Positions 1-7,403 of a stretch of 22,567 nt of DNA are shown here, piece by piece (position 1 is the first letter of the stretch; each line of letters opens with the position of its first letter). Position numbers and translations under genes: made by a program. Origin of the DNA: a virus; IMG/VR virus record IMGVR_UViG_3300013131_000265, positions 1-22,567 of that record; one strand, written 5' to 3'. The notes beneath the pieces were generated by a model. It made no database searches. It worked only from the letters and a program-made list of their open reading frames with translations, and was not told the origin of the DNA.

Positions 1-609
1 AAAGCGGAATGCTTCTAGTGCATAGCTAGCGTGAAGTGCTAGGTATATTGACTTAATGTGTTCCTCTTCAGTAACTAGTCCGTCTCCAATTTCTTTTTGG
101 CAGTTTAAGTTATGCAGATAGTCATAATACTTGCCCACGCTACTAGCCATGCTGACAATTTCTTCTGTATCATGAATAGTGTTGAACACTTCTTTTGGCA
201 CGTTATAGATATTACGAATAATGTGACTGTAGCTACGGCTGTGAATGTTAGTTTCAAAGAATGTCCAGTTATATACTAGAGCTTCTAGTTCTGGTAAACT
301 AACAACTGGTGTAAAGATCTGACTAGGACCACGACCTTGTAAACTATCTAGAGCTGTTTGACGTAGTAAATTACTAGTGAAAATATGTTTAACAGCATCA
401 CTAGCATCTTTAAAATCGCCTGCGTCTTTAGTTAGGCTAACTTCTTCCGGCACCCAAAAGAATCCTCTGGCTGTAGCTTCAAAGTCAGCAATCTTCTTAT
501 ACTTAACTTCTTCAAAACGTTGAATGGTTACAGGACCAGCTGGATCGAGAAACATCTTACGGTTAAGATAGTCTGTTTTTGTAGTTAGGTTATATTGTTT
601 TTTACTCAT
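1..609 (-). CDS. nrdB: Ribonucleoside-diphosphate reductase beta subunit NrdB (N-terminal 203 residues; gene runs off the window)
   Basis: Small (radical-bearing) subunit of class Ia ribonucleotide reductase, which with NrdA makes dNTPs in the cytoplasm for phage replication. Visible landmarks are FFWVPEE, VKHIFTSNLLRQTALDSLQGRGP, the PELEALVYNW helix, and HSRSY, whose Tyr aligns with the radical-forming Tyr122 of E. coli NrdB. The ATG at 609 overlaps the nrdA stop as ATGA, so translation is coupled and the two subunits are made together. The C-terminal part, with the second metal-binding Glu/His set and the NrdA-docking tail, lies outside the window. Oddity: between the first metal-ligand Glu and His the spacing is E-T-N-I-H, one residue longer than the ExxH of E. 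coli NrdB as I remember it. The identity is very sure. Confidence 0.96.
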   Translation of the reverse strand, partial: MSKKQYNLTTKTDYLNRKMFLDPAGPVTIQRFEEVKYKKIADFEATARGFFWVPEEVSLTKDAGDFKDASDAVKHIFTSNLLRQTALDSLQGRGPSQIFTPVVSLPELEALVYNWTFFETNIHSRSYSHIIRNIYNVPKEVFNTIHDTEEIVSMASSVGKYYDYLHNLNCQKEIGDGLVTEEEHIKSIYLALHASYALEAFRF

Positions 610-2927
610 AGTTTACAACTCTCGCAATCTTCTTCAATGTATTCTTCAACTAGCTGTGCTGTAGGAGCAACTTCTTGTTCCATCTTAGCACCTTGTTTAT
701 TAATTAAGCTATAATAGAAAGTCTTTATACCCCACATGTGTGCCTGCATTAAATTTTTAGCAATTAGTGTAGTTGGCACTTTACGATCTGCAAAATGTGC
801 CGGATTGTAGAATGTGTTAGTGCTAATACTTTGATCTACATAGGCCGCTAATACAGCCGCTGTTTTTAAGTACCCATCACAATCTTTCTGTTCCCACATT
901 AGTTGATAACGATTTTTCAACTTGTTATATTCTGGAACAACTTGTATAAACGAGCCTGCTTTTGATTCCTTAACTGTAATCAAGCTCATTGGCATTTCAA
1001 TACCGTTAGTTGAGTTAATTACTACACTTGAACTTTCTACTGGTGCCACTGCCATCAAGGTAGCGTTACGTACACCATAGCTACGCATATCGCTACGTAG
1101 TTGTTCCCAATCTAGTTCACGGGTTGGAGTAAAGTCAGCAAGTTTGTTAACTTCTTTAGCTCGACGTTCCCATGGGAAGTGCCCTTGGCCATAACGTGTG
1201 TGTTCGCTATGTTTACATGCACCACGTTCTTTAGCTAGCTCAACAGTTGCTTCTGTTAAGTAGAACGCTTGATGTTCCATCCATGTTTTAACTTCTTGTA
1301 AGGCATCTGCTTCGCCGTAGCGTAAGTTCTTTTTAGCATGCCAGTAGGCTAAGTTGGTAATACCAATACCTAGTGGCTGTATCTCATCGTTACTTAACTT
1401 ACTTTGTATGCTTAAGAAATCTTGATAATCTAAGATATTACATAAACTACGCTGTAAGATACGACAAGCGCGGCGCATGTCTTCCGGGTTACGGAAAGCA
1501 CCCCAATTAATACTGCCAAGTGTACACAATGCTATTCTACCATCTTCATCATCTAAGCGTTTGAAACTCTTAGTTGGGAGTAAAATTTCACAGCACAAAT
1601 TACTTTGATAGATTGTGTGATACTCTGGGTCAAACGGTCCTTGGTTCATAACATTATCAACAAACACCAGATAGATACGACCAGTATCAGTTCTCTCTTT
1701 TAAGATGCCGCTTTTGAATACTTCTTCAGCACTCATAACTTTCTTGCGTAGGCCGCGTTTAGCTTCATACTTGACATATAGCTCTTCAAACAATTTGGTA
1801 TTTTTGTAAAAGGCTTCGTATAAGTCAGGTACTTCGTTAGGATCAAAGAATGTTATGTTTTCTTTGTTTTTGAATCGTCTCCAGAACATAGCGTTAAGCA
1901 CAACGCCATAGTCCATGTGTCTAACTCGAGTTTCTTCTGTGCCTTGATTATTTTTAAGCACGATAAGATCATCAAACTGATGATGCCAAATAGGATAAAA
2001 AACTGTAGCACTAGCATTTCGAATACCACCTTGTGAACATGAACGTAAATCACCAAACCATTTCTTAAGGAACGGAATCATACCTGTGTGCATGATTTCT
2101 CCGCCTCGTATTGGACTACCTAATGGGCGCAGACGACCAATCTCTAAACCAATGCCAGCACGCTTACTGGCATATTTTGCCATCATTTCTCCGCTAGCAA
2201 AAATACTATCAAGATCATCATCGCTACGGATAAGGACGCAAGAACTGAACTGTTTAGTAGGAGTGCCAAGCCCAGCGAGAACAGGAGTGGCGAGAGTAAA
2301 CAAACCATCACTAGCGGCATTGTAGTATTCCTTAATATATTTTAAACGTTGTGCAGATGCTTCGTTATGGAAAACTGTTGCGGCAGCTATGATATAACGA
2401 ATTTGTGGAGTTTCATAAATTTCTTTTGTAGCACGGTTACGTACAAGGTATTTCTCAATGAGCTGTTCAATCGCAGCGTAGCTATATTCTTCGTCTTTAG
2501 TGTGATCAAGCATGTCATTCATCTTATCCCACTCTTCTTCAGTGTACCAACCTAGTAGCTCAGGCGTGTATAAGCCTACCCCAATGTTCTTTTTAACGAT
2601 TTCGTACAGGTGGGGAACCTGATAGTCGCCATATACATCCTTGCGTAGCATAGATAAACGTTGCTTACCTGCTACATATTGATAATTAACATGTCCTACA
2701 TCTGGTTCATGCTCAATATCGATTAAGTCTACGATAGCACGAAGTGTTAGTTCGTCAATTTCCCTTGTTGAAATACCATCGTAAAAGTGTGGTTGTGCTT
2801 TGATTTCAATCATACTCTGACTAACATCTGCTATACCTGCACATACTTTACTAATCTGGGCTTGCCATTTACTTACGTCTAAGGGAACGATGGCTCCACT
2901 GCGTTTTTTGACTTGAATAGTGCTCAC
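606..2927 (-). CDS. nrdA: Ribonucleoside-diphosphate reductase alpha subunit NrdA (class Ia)
   Basis: Large catalytic subunit of class Ia ribonucleotide reductase; reduces ribonucleoside diphosphates to deoxy forms. At 773 residues it is close to E. coli NrdA (about 761). An ATP-cone (about residues 4-90) gives allosteric activity control. Active-site residues visible: Cys230 in FSSCVLI, Asn443/Cys445/Glu447 in SNLCCEILLPT, Cys468 in ALCTLGSINWG, the radical-transfer pair Tyr738-Tyr739 in TFYYSLINKQG, and the C-terminal redox pair Cys768/Cys771 in CESCKL, which shuttles electrons from thioredoxin or glutaredoxin. Starts with GTG, preceded by AGAGG at good spacing. It lies 14 nt downstream of an unknown gene and overlaps nrdB by ATGA. 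No frameshift or missing catalytic residue. Confidence 0.97.
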   Translation of the reverse strand: MSTIQVKKRSGAIVPLDVSKWQAQISKVCAGIADVSQSMIEIKAQPHFYDGISTREIDELTLRAIVDLIDIEHEPDVGHVNYQYVAGKQRLSMLRKDVYGDYQVPHLYEIVKKNIGVGLYTPELLGWYTEEEWDKMNDMLDHTKDEEYSYAAIEQLIEKYLVRNRATKEIYETPQIRYIIAAATVFHNEASAQRLKYIKEYYNAASDGLFTLATPVLAGLGTPTKQFSSCVLIRSDDDLDSIFASGEMMAKYASKRAGIGLEIGRLRPLGSPIRGGEIMHTGMIPFLKKWFGDLRSCSQGGIRNASATVFYPIWHHQFDDLIVLKNNQGTEETRVRHMDYGVVLNAMFWRRFKNKENITFFDPNEVPDLYEAFYKNTKLFEELYVKYEAKRGLRKKVMSAEEVFKSGILKERTDTGRIYLVFVDNVMNQGPFDPEYHTIYQSNLCCEILLPTKSFKRLDDEDGRIALCTLGSINWGAFRNPEDMRRACRILQRSLCNILDYQDFLSIQSKLSNDEIQPLGIGITNLAYWHAKKNLRYGEADALQEVKTWMEHQAFYLTEATVELAKERGACKHSEHTRYGQGHFPWERRAKEVNKLADFTPTRELDWEQLRSDMRSYGVRNATLMAVAPVESSSVVINSTNGIEMPMSLITVKESKAGSFIQVVPEYNKLKNRYQLMWEQKDCDGYLKTAAVLAAYVDQSISTNTFYNPAHFADRKVPTTLIAKNLMQAHMWGIKTFYYSLINKQGAKMEQEVAPTAQLVEEYIEEDCESCKL

Positions 2928-2941
2928 TTGATTGCCTCTTA

Positions 2942-3403
2942 TTAATACTTGTCTAAATGTAAATCTTTACTTGAATATTTGTAAAGTAAATCTAATTTCT
3001 GTTCTTCGATCTGTTGTGTATTTACTATCTCAAAAGGGTAGTAATTAAGAATATATTTTCCACCGTCAATCCAAGCTACATGGTATCTGTTCTTTTCTTT
3101 AAAGTCGTAATATGTGCGGAACTCTAACTCCACTGATTTATGACTAGTGAAGTATATAGTATATAGGATTCCTAGTGCTTTAGCAACATCACAATAGTAA
3201 TTTTCGGCTAATAAAGTCCAAGGATCCGGCCAGGTAGTTGGGTCACTTGGATCTAGGTAATAAGTAACAAATGGAGCCGTGCTCCACATTTGGTTAAGTT
3301 CGTCAACTGCTCTAGCCAATGGCAAGTCACTTAGTTGGTGGCGAAGATCTTTCCACTGCGCGAGCCTATCATTAACTCGCAGATTCCAAAAATTTTGCCA
3401 CAT
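2942..3403 (-). CDS. Conserved phage protein of unknown function upstream of nrdA
   Basis: 153 residues, soluble, rich in Trp and Tyr (e.g. MWQNFWNLRVNDRL at the start, PTTWPDPWTLLAENYYCD in the middle) with an alternating beta-type C-terminal half. No catalytic motif, signal peptide or membrane segment is recognisable. It sits one base after the stop of the tail-type gene upstream and 14 nt before nrdA, so it is part of the same leftward transcript. I recall similar proteins in marine T4-like phages as hypothetical, but cannot verify that here. It could be a virion protein transcribed from the late box at 4033-4040, or a gene associated with nucleotide metabolism. Confidence 0.75.
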   Translation of the reverse strand: MWQNFWNLRVNDRLAQWKDLRHQLSDLPLARAVDELNQMWSTAPFVTYYLDPSDPTTWPDPWTLLAENYYCDVAKALGILYTIYFTSHKSVELEFRTYYDFKEKNRYHVAWIDGGKYILNYYPFEIVNTQQIEEQKLDLLYKYSSKDLHLDKY

Positions 3404-3404
3404 A

Positions 3405-4007
3405 TTAGCTAACAGTTCTTAGATCAGTATATGAATATGTAATATTAGCATTGTCGCCAGTGCTTGTAGTAGTATAACCTAGCACAGCATTTCCGGTATT
3501 TGCATCACCTGTAAAGTATAAAACAACACCAGTTGACGCTGTTTCAGTGTATTCGTCGCTGAATACTACTGTAGTTCCTAGATAGTTAGTTACTGAAATA
3601 CTACCAATACGTATTGCAGTATTTCTGGTAACATTATAGTTAATAATCTGCGAAGTCAATGAGTCAATACTCACATTACCGATGTTAACGATAGAACTTT
3701 GATTGTCAAGAATTTGTTCAGTTGCTGGAGTAATGTTAGAAAGAATTGTAGTTACGTTTGATAGAAGTGCATTTAGGTTAGCTATGTTAGCATTAACACT
3801 GTCAATCTGCACACCTATCAAACCGGCACTGTATTCTGTTAATACTTCAGTAACCCCAATGGTAGGTGCGCCTTCAGATAGTGTACCTTTACCAATGAAT
3901 AATTGTTGTGTGTCAACACACCAACCAAATTCACCAGTATCTAGTGCAGGTAGATCTGATCTTAATCCGTAACGTACTTGTATTTTGCTAATTGTCCAAA
4001 CTGCCAT
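3405..4007 (-). CDS. Tail fibre/structural protein with Mtd-like N-terminal domain
   Basis: 200 residues. Residues about 6-50 (IQVRYGLRSDLPALDTGEFGWCVDTQQLFIGKG) follow the pattern of the short beta domain at the start of many phage tail proteins: positively charged strand, short loop, GE-x-G-x-x-x-DT, IG(K/D)G. This is similar to the Mtd N-terminal domain. A heptad-like segment with repeated N/I/L (about 65-115) could trimerise, followed by a Thr/Ser/Gly-rich beta region typical of fibre tips. ATG start with AAGGTG 5 nt upstream, and a late-type CATAAATA box just ahead (4033-4040) overlapping the previous stop codon. Likely a virion appendage protein; the exact location (fibre, baseplate, whisker) cannot be told. 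Confidence 0.75.
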   Translation of the reverse strand: MAVWTISKIQVRYGLRSDLPALDTGEFGWCVDTQQLFIGKGTLSEGAPTIGVTEVLTEYSAGLIGVQIDSVNANIANLNALLSNVTTILSNITPATEQILDNQSSIVNIGNVSIDSLTSQIINYNVTRNTAIRIGSISVTNYLGTTVVFSDEYTETASTGVVLYFTGDANTGNAVLGYTTTSTGDNANITYSYTDLRTVS

Positions 4008-4032
4008 GGCTTCACCTTAGTTCTTATTCTTA

Positions 4033-4040
4033 TATTTATG
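4033..4040 (-). promoter_or_regulatory. T4-type late promoter box CATAAATA
   Basis: On the minus strand the octamer matches 7 of 8 bases of the T4 late consensus TATAAATA. It overlaps the stop codon of the exonuclease gene and lies about 25 nt ahead of the ATG of the tail-type gene at 4007, which also has its own Shine-Dalgarno sequence. Confidence 0.6.
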
Positions 4041-4734
4041 CTAGCTTGTAATACTGCTCTACTCTCTGAAGCCAACGGTCAGTCCATAGGTCCCACTCAC
4101 TACCTTCCACAGTCCAAGTTTGATACTGTACTGCTTCGTTAGCTTTTGGCGCTACAGCCATTAAAATAACACCTTGTCTAATGTCTGTTCCGTGTGTTTC
4201 GTTATGTGCTAGTCCATATGCTGCTAACTGGAGGAAATAGTCTTCAATCCACTCGGTTTTCTTAGGTTTATTGGTCTGTTTATAGTCTAAAATGGCTGGT
4301 TTTGACTTGTAAATTCCGCAAGCGTCAGTAGTACCAGCGTAGAGGCCAGATACATATAAAGGAACCTCAATTCCCCATACTTCATCAACATGAACTAACC
4401 CTTCATCAATCACAGCTCGAGCCATTTGATGTGCTTGTATGCTGTAAGGATTAGTACCTGGATCATTTAGTATGCGATTGTTCTGCACATAATCTTCTAA
4501 GAACTTGTGCATTCGTGTGCCGCGGCCTGCGGCTTCTGTGGTTATTTCAGTGGCACGTTGCTCGCCAACTGACTTGCGCCAGTTGGCCAGTGCTTCTCGC
4601 TTTTCTTGGGGTTTAGTACGATCTAAGATTGTAGTAACGCTCGGAACTTTACTACCGTCTGGTAAACAATAATGACGTTTGCCATCTACTGTTTCTCTGT
4701 TTATTGGTGTGTAATCATATTTGTTAACTAGCAT
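4036..4734 (-). CDS. PD-(D/E)XK family exonuclease (RecB/Cas4/MGME1-like)
   Basis: 232 residues from the ATG at 4734; a TTG 18 nt upstream in frame would add six residues but lies inside the predicted -10/-35 spacer region. Nuclease motifs are in the canonical order: GRGTRMHKFLE (His/Glu motif I), EVPLYVSGLYAGTTDACG (motif-II Asp), AILDYKQTNK (D-x-K), and DYFLQLAAYGLA (Q-x3-Y motif). These are the RecB-nuclease/MGME1-like signature and predict a metal-dependent single-strand or end-processing DNA exonuclease. Only two cysteines are present, so there is no Cas4/AddB-type Fe-S cluster. It follows erpA and has no Shine-Dalgarno; instead a sigma70-like promoter puts +1 at the ATG. Likely role: recombination, replication-end processing or host DNA degradation. 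Confidence 0.82.
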   Translation of the reverse strand: MLVNKYDYTPINRETVDGKRHYCLPDGSKVPSVTTILDRTKPQEKREALANWRKSVGEQRATEITTEAAGRGTRMHKFLEDYVQNNRILNDPGTNPYSIQAHQMARAVIDEGLVHVDEVWGIEVPLYVSGLYAGTTDACGIYKSKPAILDYKQTNKPKKTEWIEDYFLQLAAYGLAHNETHGTDIRQGVILMAVAPKANEAVQYQTWTVEGSEWDLWTDRWLQRVEQYYKLA

Positions 4735-4740
4735 AGTACT

Positions 4741-4769
4741 AGTATATAGCAAGATTTAACTAAAGTCAA
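4741..4769 (-). promoter_or_regulatory. Sigma70-like promoter TTGACT-17-TATACT for the exonuclease gene (leaderless geometry)
   Basis: On the minus strand TTGACT (4769-4764) and TATACT (4746-4741) are separated by exactly 17 nt. The usual +1, 7 nt past the -10, falls on the A of the ATG at 4734. No ribosome-binding site is visible, so the message would be leaderless. It overlaps the end of erpA. Confidence 0.5.
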
Positions 4770-5086
4770 ATACTAAATGATGAGCCACACCCGCATGTTG
4801 CTTGTGCATTTGGGTTTTTAATACTAAATTGACTACCGGCCAGACTTTCTACATAATCAATCTCTGCACCTTGTAGATATTGACTACTCATACTGTCAAC
4901 TAGTACCGATAGTCCGCCTGCTTCAATTTCAAAATCATCTTCGTTTTTTTGATCATCAATAGTAAATCCATATTGGAAGCCACTACAGCCCCCGCCTTGT
5001 ACAAATACTCGTAGGCGACTTGTACTAGGTTCGTCGCTCATGATGTCTTTGATTTTTCTAACTGCATTTTCACTAATGTTAACCAT
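4766..5086 (-). CDS. erpA: A-type iron-sulfur carrier protein, ErpA/IscA-like
   Basis: 106 residues, full length for the HesB/IscA/ErpA family. It binds and hands on Fe-S clusters to apoproteins. The three ligand cysteines are Cys34 in [11 protein letters not shown] and Cys98/Cys100 in the C-terminal CGCGSSFSI. The overall sequence follows E. coli ErpA ([30 protein letters not shown]) more closely than IscA. The start has TAGGA 9 nt upstream and overlaps the iscU 3' end by 8 nt, so scaffold and carrier are co-translated. It is an unusual cargo gene in a phage; clients could be the radical SAM enzyme encoded just upstream or host/phage Fe-S proteins during infection. Family assignment is sure; ErpA versus IscA is a strong impression. 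Confidence 0.93.
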   Translation of the reverse strand: MVNISENAVRKIKDIMSDEPSTSRLRVFVQGGGCSGFQYGFTIDDQKNEDDFEIEAGGLSVLVDSMSSQYLQGAEIDYVESLAGSQFSIKNPNAQATCGCGSSFSI

Positions 5087-5459
5087 TTTGTTTTTTCCTA
5101 TAATCTTCTATTGCTGATTTAATAGCATCTTCTGCTAGCACACTACAATGTATCTTTACCGGCGGTAACGCAAGTTCATCAGCAATCTGGCTATTCTTAA
5201 TCTCTTTAGCTTGGTCCAACGTTTTGCCTTTAAGGAGTTCGGTAACGAGAGACGAACTAGCAATCGCGCTTCCGCATCCGTAAGTTTTAAATTTAGCATC
5301 TTTAATTATACCATCTTCTACTTCAATTTGTAGTTTCATTACGTCACCGCACGCAGGTGCACCGACCATACCTGTACCAACCTTAGGTGAGTTCTTATCT
5401 AAACTACCCACGTTCCTAGGATTTTCGTAATGTTCTAATACTTGTTGCGAATAGGCCAT
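5079..5459 (-). CDS. iscU: Iron-sulfur cluster assembly scaffold IscU
   Basis: 126 residues, full length. IscU builds [2Fe-2S] clusters from sulfur delivered by the cysteine desulfurase IscS and passes them on through HscA/HscB. Active residues are present: Cys37 and Asp39 ([13 protein letters not shown]), Cys62 ([13 protein letters not shown]), His104-Cys105 ([12 protein letters not shown]). The HscA-binding LPPVK motif is intact at 98-102. The N-terminus [18 protein letters not shown] is nearly that of E. coli IscU. No iscS, hscA, hscB or fdx is in the window, so it must use host partners. The start has GGAG 7 nt upstream and a GATAAATA late-type box at 5494-5501. All catalytic positions are kept, so it should be functional. 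Confidence 0.96.
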   Translation of the reverse strand: MAYSQQVLEHYENPRNVGSLDKNSPKVGTGMVGAPACGDVMKLQIEVEDGIIKDAKFKTYGCGSAIASSSLVTELLKGKTLDQAKEIKNSQIADELALPPVKIHCSVLAEDAIKSAIEDYRKKQNG

Positions 5460-5493
5460 TTTAAATCTCCAATAGTTGACTATTATTGTAAAC

Positions 5494-5501
5494 TATTTAT
5501 C
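5494..5501 (-). promoter_or_regulatory. T4-type late promoter box GATAAATA ahead of iscU
   Basis: Minus-strand octamer with 7 of 8 matches to TATAAATA, in the gap between the oxygenase gene and iscU, about 35 nt ahead of the iscU ATG and upstream of its GGAG. It implies that iscU-erpA can be transcribed late in infection. Confidence 0.5.
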
Positions 5502-5509
5502 AGGCTATG

Positions 5510-6163
5510 TCAACGATTTGTGATAATATTCGAGTATAAATTAGGGAAGTCATACCAGCTTGGATTAGTCTCAACGATTATAGAAAACATTTTTCTAGTT
5601 GTACTAATATTCTCAACGCTGTGTACTTTTTGTACATTAAATGCTATCCATGTTTCTTTTGGTAGCTGTACTGCATATTCTTTTTTAACTTGATTAATTC
5701 TATAATTAGTTGCTCTACGATGGTACGTAGGATGTTGACGCCTTTCTTTATCATAAAACGTAGTAACTACATCAGGTCCACCTGTGTCTAAAATCCAATT
5801 AATCGCCACATTACGACCACGATCAGTGTGTATAGGCGTGTGACTAACACTATCCGGGTATCTATTTTTCATTAATGCAAACATGCCACGACATTTAGAT
5901 TTGAAGTAGGATCCATAAACATCATCAACAATTTGATTTTGTTCATCTGAATACTCTGTTAGTTTGGTACTATACTGGAACCATATGATCTTACGTTGTC
6001 CGTGATTAAATTGTTCGTTCCATATGGCATTCGACTCTGTATCTGGCTCTCCGTTAGGGAACATTTCTGCCAACATCTTTTCCATTTTGTATATATGGTC
6101 AATAAGTTCCTGTGGAGGAGGAGGCAAATCAAGCGTTAAGATATATTCGTTGTTTAGTTCCAT
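5510..6163 (-). CDS. 2-oxoglutarate/Fe(II)-dependent oxygenase-like protein
   Basis: 217 residues. The iron-binding facial triad of 2OG oxygenases is visible as His112-x-Asp114 (PIHTDRGRN) and distal His181 (KVHSVENIS), with Arg190 nine residues after the distal His, where the 2OG carboxylate-binding Arg normally sits. The region between them (VAINWIL, DVVTTFYD, TWIAFNV) reads as the strands of a double-stranded beta helix. The family hydroxylates proteins, nucleobases or small molecules; the substrate here is unknown. It starts 7 nt after the radical SAM stop, so the two are co-transcribed and likely act in one pathway. No clear Shine-Dalgarno is seen. It could instead act on a glycan or on an arginyl/prolyl residue of a phage or host protein. 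Confidence 0.72.
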   Translation of the reverse strand: MELNNEYILTLDLPPPPQELIDHIYKMEKMLAEMFPNGEPDTESNAIWNEQFNHGQRKIIWFQYSTKLTEYSDEQNQIVDDVYGSYFKSKCRGMFALMKNRYPDSVSHTPIHTDRGRNVAINWILDTGGPDVVTTFYDKERRQHPTYHRRATNYRINQVKKEYAVQLPKETWIAFNVQKVHSVENISTTRKMFSIIVETNPSWYDFPNLYSNIITNR

Positions 6164-6170
6164 GATAAAA

Positions 6171-7001
6171 TTACTTATAAAAATGTAATTCGTGTTCAGT
6201 AACTATTGGTGGAAAGTTAGGTTTGCTTAAATTAGTTTGCTTTGGGCCCAGGGCAGAATGCCATTGCAAATCTTCAGGGCAGAATTCGCACTGTGGTATA
6301 GGACTATCTTTTGTTTCTACAAAGTTCTTTAGATCAGCATCAGTACAATCATAAGATAGTGGGGTAAAACTATACAACAATTCGCGCTGACGATCATTTA
6401 AGTCTAGACCAAACTGTTTGTCAAAATCTGGCAAGTTACTCATTGCTGGACATTTGTAAAGTTTACCCTGATACATAGTGTGGTCATGTTTCATATCGCA
6501 GGCATTAAATGCTCGCTGTACATCACTAGTGTGTAGAGTAAATTTTCCATCTGTTTCTATAACAGAACTTTGATGAAATGTAAATGCTTCAATGAATCCA
6601 GCCATCGGAAATCCGTAATGATGCCATTGCTCTTTAATTTCTTCGGCTGTAGACGGGTCATGCAGACTTAAGCCAAACCCCACACGATACTTAAACCATA
6701 AGTCAAAATGTTTAGGTCTTAGGTACGTGCCATTTGATTGTACCATGATAACACTATTAGGCCACAGTCTGCGCAAGTTGCTGGCCCACAATTCTAAATC
6801 TGGATTAAGAGTAGGCTCGCCACCTAAGATAGTTATACGTGGGATATCCACACGTTTAGACCATTCTTCATAAGCATTAGCGTGGTCTTCCCAACGTTGA
6901 TGACCTTTAAAGTTGTAGTTGTTAAAACGATTACAACCTCGACAGGCAAGATTACACACATTTGTTATGTAAAATTCTACTACGGGAAATAGTTTGATCA
7001 T
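6171..7001 (-). CDS. Radical SAM enzyme with C-terminal auxiliary Fe-S cysteines
   Basis: 276 residues. The [4Fe-4S]/SAM motif is C16-x3-C20-x2-C23 (CNLACRGC), followed by the SAM-contacting GGEP at 60-63 and PNSVIMVQSNG. The C-terminal part has Cys168, Cys184 (GKLYKCPAMSNL), Cys219, and Cys238/Cys241 (QCEFC), resembling a SPASM/twitch auxiliary cluster site. Such enzymes do radical chemistry on peptides, sugars or nucleotides; the substrate cannot be read from the sequence. No precursor peptide is evident next to it, and it is not a QueE-type sequence as I know it. It is followed directly by the 2OG oxygenase-like gene and then iscU-erpA, which could supply its clusters. The ATG is preceded by a 17-nt inverted repeat rather than a ribosome-binding site. 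Confidence 0.88.
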   Translation of the reverse strand: MIKLFPVVEFYITNVCNLACRGCNRFNNYNFKGHQRWEDHANAYEEWSKRVDIPRITILGGEPTLNPDLELWASNLRRLWPNSVIMVQSNGTYLRPKHFDLWFKYRVGFGLSLHDPSTAEEIKEQWHHYGFPMAGFIEAFTFHQSSVIETDGKFTLHTSDVQRAFNACDMKHDHTMYQGKLYKCPAMSNLPDFDKQFGLDLNDRQRELLYSFTPLSYDCTDADLKNFVETKDSPIPQCEFCPEDLQWHSALGPKQTNLSKPNFPPIVTEHELHFYK

Positions 7002-7018
7002 CTAGTATTTAATACTAG
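7002..7018. repeat. Perfect inverted repeat at the start of the radical SAM gene
   Basis: ctagtatt-t-aatactag: two 8-nt arms around one central base. It spans the 14-nt gap between the stop of the preceding gene and the radical SAM ATG and includes that stop codon. It could be an operator-like palindrome or a small RNA hairpin covering the initiation region; no protein is identified. Confidence 0.6.
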
Positions 7019-7401
7019 AATATGCTAGCGTCTCGTTTTTTACCAGCACGTTTAGCCATGTCGCCTACAGTGTCAACTGGGGCTTGTGTAGGATCGCCCT
7101 CTTCAGGGTTGGATGTAGTTGAGTCATCATCGGCGTATTCGCCAGCTGGACGGAGATCTACAGTATCTTTATTAAATGATTTAATAAGATTCTTTACTGC
7201 CGGATTGCTGTCGTTGGCAGCAACAAGTGCATCATAGTCAAAAGTCTTGTCAGTATTTAAAACCATATTAATAAGACTTTGTGTACTAATTTTTGGGAAT
7301 TTATCTTGATCTTTATAACGGTTGCGAATTAACTCCAGAGCCGTTACTAAGTTTGACTCTGGAGTGTTTTTAGGACTGTGTACTAACTCTGTTATTTTCA
7401 C
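7015..7401 (-). CDS. Conserved phage protein with MKITEL leader, unknown function
   Basis: 128 residues from a GTG 2 nt after the stop of the upstream gene. The N-terminal two thirds are helical and charged; the last third is acidic and Pro/Thr/Asp-rich (EYADDDSTTSNPEEGDPTQ), so probably disordered, ending in a basic AGKKRDASIF. The first residues MKITEL resemble the starts of four other proteins in this block (MKLSEM, MKIVEL, MKLFEI, MKINEL). With the upstream gene it forms a tight pair. Probably a virion-associated or head-core protein by context; no motif proves this. Confidence 0.7.
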   Translation of the reverse strand: MKITELVHSPKNTPESNLVTALELIRNRYKDQDKFPKISTQSLINMVLNTDKTFDYDALVAANDSNPAVKNLIKSFNKDTVDLRPAGEYADDDSTTSNPEEGDPTQAPVDTVGDMAKRAGKKRDASIF

Positions 7402-7403
7402 AA

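Noticed and set aside
1853-2056. Minus-strand 67-residue open frame inside nrdA
   Set aside because: Different frame fully inside a highly conserved gene; hydrophobic, unstructured composition typical of a shadow.
2086-2555. Two plus-strand open frames opposite nrdA
   Set aside because: Antisense to conserved coding sequence, no ribosome-binding site or late box on the plus strand.
4735-4752. TTG start 18 nt upstream for the exonuclease
   Set aside because: It lies within the sigma70-like promoter spacer/-10; the ATG at 4734 coincides with the predicted +1 and all nuclease motifs are downstream.
5442-5693. Plus-strand 83-residue frame with hydrophobic stretches opposite the oxygenase gene and iscU 5' end
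   Set aside because: Antisense shadow; the opposite strand carries clear family motifs and expression signals.
6171-7001. QueE-type (7-carboxy-7-deazaguanine synthase) identity for the radical SAM protein
   Set aside because: Extra C-terminal cysteines and length do not fit QueE, and no other queuosine-pathway gene is in the window.
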